Positions 5,401-8,382 of a stretch of DNA of 8,382 bases are shown piece by piece. Origin of the DNA: Anaerolineales bacterium UBA2029 (lineage in GTDB: Bacteria; Chloroflexota; Anaerolineae; Aggregatilineales; Aggregatilineaceae); the NCBI GenBank assembly GCA_002332795.1, contig DDBP01000016.1:1-8382 (forward strand). Reading direction: 5' to 3'. Within the stretch, counting starts at the first letter, position 1, and every line of letters begins with the position of its first letter. The translations under genes were made by a program, and so were the position numbers. The notes under the pieces are model-generated. The model was given only the letters and a program-made list of their open reading frames with translations, was not told the origin of the DNA and did not search any database.

Positions 5401-8382
5401 TCAGGCGCGCTGCCGCGCCCGCCAACCGAGCGCCCCGGCTCCGGCCACGATCAACGCCAGGCCCAACGCCGCCCACGGCCAGGGCGAACGCTCTGACCGC
5501 GCTGGTGGATAGCCGGTGCCTGGCAACGCCTGCACCACCGCGACCTGCGCCGACGCGCTGACTTTGCGCACCGCACCATCCGGGCCGGTGCCCGTCAGGT
5601 CGGCGATGTTCAGCAGCACGCCGTCCAGGGGGCTGCGCATCACCGTCGTGTAGATGTAGGCGGTGACCGTCTGCCCAGGGTTGAGCTGCCCGATGGTGAA
5701 GATGACCGCCTGCCCCTCGATGGTGTACGCGCCGCCCTCAATGGCCGCGCCGTCAATGCGCAGTTCCTCCGGCACGCGATCCACGATCTCCACGTTGTAG
5801 CCGGGGCCGGTGCCGACGTTGGTGATGGTCAGTATCCAGGTCAGGCGCTCGCCCGGCAGGCCTAGCTCGCTGTCTTCCAGCACGCCGATCTTGCTCAGCG
5901 CCGGGTCGAAGTACAGCACCTCTGGCCCACCCCCGCCCGGCTCTTCGCCCTCGTGCACCACTGGCACGATGGTGCGGTCGTCATCGGTCGGCGTCTCCGG
6001 ATCGTCGGTCGGCTCGTTGGGGAAGTTCGACCCAGCCACCACGCCCTGATTGGCCACGCGCGTCACCGCCGGGTCGAGCGCCGGATCAATGCGCACCCGG
6101 AACGTGATCGTCACCGAGGCACCCGGCGCGATGGCCGCGATCTGCACCGTCACATTGGTGTCCTGCGTCACCAGCGCTGTCGGGTCGGAGACCGTCACCG
6201 AGCCAACGATCAGCTTCAGGTGAGACGGCAGGATGTCGGTGAAGACCACGTTCAGCGCGTCTACATAGCCGTAGTTGGTGATGACGATGCTGTAGGTCAG
6301 CGTCTCGCCCGGATTGGCCACGCCGTCGCCGTTGGCATCGCCGGTCAGTTCGGCGGTCTTGTAGGCTTCGATCCACGGGATGAGACCCAGCGGCGTGATC
6401 GTCGGATCGTCCACCGCGGGCGTATCCGGATCGTCGGTCGGCGTATTCGGCACATTGGTCCCGCTGACCATCCCCTGATTGGCCACCGCCATCACGCCTT
6501 CTGGCACCGGGTTGGCAATGGTGACGCGGAAGTTGATCGTCACGCTCACCCCCGGCAGGATGTCGCCGACGTTCACCGTGACCGCCGTGTCGCCCGGCGT
6601 GTTGCCCTGCGGGATCACGCCCTGCGTGGTGGTCACCGAGCCAACGACCAGCGTCGTATTGGGGTCGGGCGTGTCGGTGAAGACCACGCCTTCGGCGGTC
6701 GCCTGCCCCGTATTGCTGATGACGATGGTGTATTGCAACACGTCGCCCGGCGAGGGCACGCCATCACCGCTAGGGCTGTCGTCGAAGAGGCGGTCGGTCT
6801 TGGTGACCACCAGCTCCGGTTCTTCCGTCGGTTCGCCCAGCGGCGTATCGGTCGGATCGCCCGCTTCTGGCGTGTCGGGGTCGTCGGTAGGCGTATCGGT
6901 CACGTTGTCGGCCACCACCACGCCCTGGTTGCTGACCACCGTGGTATCGCGCGGCACCAGCGGCCTGTTGATGGTGACGCGGAAGACGACCGTCACCGTC
7001 TGCCCTGCTCCCAGCGTGCCAAAGTTGACGACCACGCTGGTATCGCCGGGCGTGTTGCCGCTGATCACCGTCCCGCTCGTCACCACCGAGCCGACGACCA
7101 GCGTGGTATTGGCCCCCGGCGTGTCGCTGAAGACGACGTTCTGGGCGTCTACCGCGCCAGTATTGGTGATCGTGGCCGTGTATTCCAGCGTGTCGCCAGG
7201 GCTGGCCTGACCGTCACCTCTCACGTCCACCACCAGGGCGTCGGTCTTCTGCGCCCGCAGCACCGTACCACCCGCCAGCGGCGTGACCGTCGGATCGTTG
7301 AGGGCTGGCGTATCCGGATCGTCGGTGAGCACGTCGCGGAAGTCATCGCCCGCCACACGGCCCTGATTGGCGACCTGCCTGGTCGTGACCGGCACCAGCG
7401 GATCGTTGATGGTCACCTGGAAGGTGATCGTGGCCGAGCCTTCCGGCGGGATGGTGCCCACGGCCACCCGCACGCTGGTATCGCCAGGGGTATTGCCCTG
7501 TGTCACCGTGCCCTGCGTGCTCGTCACCGAGCCGACCACCAGCGTCGTGTTGGCATCCGGTGTGTCGGTGAAGACAACGCCGGTCGCGTTCACCCCGCCC
7601 TGATTGGTGATGATCACCGTGTAGCGCAGCGTATCGCCCGGATCGGCAGCACCGTTGCTGTTGACATCGTCCCACAGGGCATCGCTCTTCTGCGCCTCGA
7701 TGATGGGAGCCAGGATCAGCGGCGTGATGGTGGGATCGCCGGGCTGCGCCGTCGCCGGATCGTCCGTCGGCTCCTCCGCGAAGTTGCCACCGGTCACCCG
7801 CCCCTGGTTCTGCACCTGGATCGTCGTCGGCGGCACCAGCGGACTGTTGATCGTCACGCGGAAGGTGATGGTCACGCTGCCGCCCGCGCCGGGGATTGTC
7901 CCCACATTGACCGTCACGGACGTATCGCCCGCCGTGTTGCCGCTGACGACAGTGCCCTGCGTGCTCGTCACCGAGCCAACGACCAGCGTCGTGTTCGTCC
8001 CTGGCGTATCGTTGAAGACGACGCTCGACGCATCGCGGTCGCCGCTGTTGGTGATCACGATGGTGTATTCGAGCGTATCGCCAGGGTTGGCAACCCCATC
8101 GCCATTGGCGTCAATGATCAGCGCGTCGGCCTTGGTCGCGCTCACGTCCGGCTGACCGTCTACCGGCGTGATGGTGGGATCGTCGGGCGTCGTCGTGCCG
8201 GGGTCGTCGCTGAGCGTGTCGGGGATGTCGTCGCCCTGCGCCACACCCTGATTGGCCACCTGGAACACATCCGCCGGTAGCGACGGATTGACGGTGACGC
8301 GGAAGCGGATGGTGACGCTGCCGCCATCGCCGGGGATGTCGCCCACGTCCACCGTCACGGACGTATCGCCCGCCGTGTTGCC
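5401..8382 (-). CDS. DUF11-repeat surface protein with LPGTG cell-wall sorting signal (N-terminus outside window)
   Basis: A 993-codon open frame enters from the right edge and ends at TGA 5401-5403. The first in-frame GTG (8358) is inside a repeat (GNTAGDTS before it), so it is not the true start; the signal peptide must lie beyond the window. The protein is a tandem array of about 147-residue beta-sandwich units of the DUF11 type. Each begins with K(T/S/A)D-like residues, an acidic loop resembling an EF-hand, and PGDTLEYTIVITN, then VVF.DTP..NTTLVVGSVT, GNTPGDTSV, VTI.FRVTI and VANQG, with an acidic Thr/Pro linker (TDDPDTP, DPTITPL). Five full units are followed by a divergent sixth (about 5527-5916). 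The C-terminus has LPGTG, a spacer, a hydrophobic helix and RARQRA, as in sortase substrates. Such proteins act outside the cell in adhesion, S-layer or stalk structures; the exact role here is unknown. Confidence 0.88.
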   Translation of the reverse strand, partial: GNTAGDTSVTVDVGDIPGDGGSVTIRFRVTVNPSLPADVFQVANQGVAQGDDIPDTLSDDPGTTTPDDPTITPVDGQPDVSATKADALIIDANGDGVANPGDTLEYTIVITNSGDRDASSVVFNDTPGTNTTLVVGSVTSTQGTVVSGNTAGDTSVTVNVGTIPGAGGSVTITFRVTINSPLVPPTTIQVQNQGRVTGGNFAEEPTDDPATAQPGDPTITPLILAPIIEAQKSDALWDDVNSNGAADPGDTLRYTVIITNQGGVNATGVVFTDTPDANTTLVVGSVTSTQGTVTQGNTPGDTSVRVAVGTIPPEGSATITFQVTINDPLVPVTTRQVANQGRVAGDDFRDVLTDDPDTPALNDPTVTPLAGGTVLRAQKTDALVVDVRGDGQASPGDTLEYTATITNTGAVDAQNVVFSDTPGANTTLVVGSVVTSGTVISGNTPGDTSVVVNFGTLGAGQTVTVVFRVTINRPLVPRDTTVVSNQGVVVADNVTDTPTDDPDTPEAGDPTDTPLGEPTEEPELVVTKTDRLFDDSPSGDGVPSPGDVLQYTIVISNTGQATAEGVVFTDTPDPNTTLVVGSVTTTQGVIPQGNTPGDTAVTVNVGDILPGVSVTINFRVTIANPVPEGVMAVANQGMVSGTNVPNTPTDDPDTPAVDDPTITPLGLIPWIEAYKTAELTGDANGDGVANPGETLTYSIVITNYGYVDALNVVFTDILPSHLKLIVGSVTVSDPTALVTQDTNVTVQIAAIAPGASVTITFRVRIDPALDPAVTRVANQGVVAGSNFPNEPTDDPETPTDDDRTIVPVVHEGEEPGGGGPEVLYFDPALSKIGVLEDSELGLPGERLTWILTITNVGTGPGYNVEIVDRVPEELRIDGAAIEGGAYTIEGQAVIFTIGQLNPGQTVTAYIYTTVMRSPLDGVLLNIADLTGTGPDGAVRKVSASAQVAVVQALPGTGYPPARSERSPWPWAALGLALIVAGAGALGWRARQRA
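5404..5526 (-). other. C-terminal cell-wall sorting signal (LPGTG, membrane helix, basic tail)
   Basis: LPGTG (codons at 5526-5512) is followed by YPPARSERSP, a 20-residue hydrophobic segment from WPWAALGL to ALGW, and the basic tail RARQRA before the stop. This is the three-part pattern recognised by sortases, with cleavage expected between T and G. No sortase gene is visible in the window, so the enzyme must be encoded elsewhere if the signal is used. Confidence 0.75.
5917..8382 (-). repeat. Tandem DNA array encoding DUF11 units, period about 441-447 bp
   Basis: The units run from a partial copy at 8152-8382, then 7708-8151, 7267-7707, 6820-7266, 6379-6819, and a more divergent one at 5917-6378. 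Repeat lengths are 148, 147, 149, 147 and 154 codons. Homology continues at DNA level: the 32 bases at 8351-8382 recur exactly at 7910-7941, 441 bp apart, and the 26 bases at 7967-7992 recur exactly at 6632-6657. The array reaches the window edge, so the total copy number is unknown. This is coding-repeat duplication, not CRISPR. Confidence 0.9.

Noticed and set aside
5953..8280. 775-codon open frame on the plus strand opposite the DUF11 gene
   Set aside because: Its product is a His/Arg-rich low-complexity repeat that mirrors the real repeats, as expected for the complement of a GC-rich tandem array. The minus frame has recognisable domains and a sorting signal.
8356..8358. GTG as the start codon of the DUF11 gene
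   Set aside because: The frame is open upstream to base 8382 and reads GNTAGDTS, part of the repeat itself, with no SD or signal peptide. The gene is cut by the window edge.
6379..8382. Regular repeats considered as CRISPR or intergenic satellite
   Set aside because: The period is about 441-447 bp, in frame, with protein-level conservation, so these are coding domain repeats.

Overview
The window looks like a chromosomal segment from a GC-rich bacterium, most plausibly a member of the Chloroflexota (Anaerolineae-like). This is inferred from three things: a 642-residue NusA with a long acidic and basic tail after its KH domains, a compact 598-residue IF2, and a large DUF11-repeat surface protein ending in an LPGTG sorting signal. 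No rRNA, tRNA, CRISPR array or mobile element was found. All recognised genes lie on the minus strand, so the window reads from right to left.

Right part (8382 to 5401): the 3' portion of a very long gene for an extracellular protein made of about 147-residue DUF11-type beta-sandwich repeats. Most units carry an EF-hand-like acidic loop. The protein ends in LPGTG, a hydrophobic helix and a basic tail. Its start lies outside the window. A strong GC-rich hairpin (5355-5385) follows the stop codon.

Middle (5340 to 1014): a compact transcription/translation operon, nusA-ylxR-infB. It has its own sigma70-type promoter (TTGTCA, 17-nt spacer, TGC-TATACT), a nested dyad over the -35 region, and a leader of about 117 nt containing a hairpin. 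The neighbours usual in other bacteria, rimP before nusA and rbfA after infB, are absent: a surface-protein gene lies upstream and a hairpin terminator (956-989) downstream. The infB start has an unusual arrangement. The only strong Shine-Dalgarno sequence is 40 nt upstream of the ATG, and an extended inverted repeat fills the gap exactly, so folding would bring the two together.

Left part (825 to 1): an NAD(P)-dependent extended SDR/epimerase-like gene, cut by the window edge, whose canonical catalytic Ser and Lys are replaced. The 130-nt stretch between it and the infB terminator (826-955) has a Shine-Dalgarno sequence at 835-839 and no convincing promoter.

NusA and IF2 are core factors of transcription elongation and translation initiation, and YlxR is an RNA-binding protein usually encoded with them, so the middle block is conserved housekeeping. 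The flanking genes are not functionally linked to it in any obvious way. I see no clear new multi-gene system. The best leads are the infB start-region structure and the surface protein's repeats.
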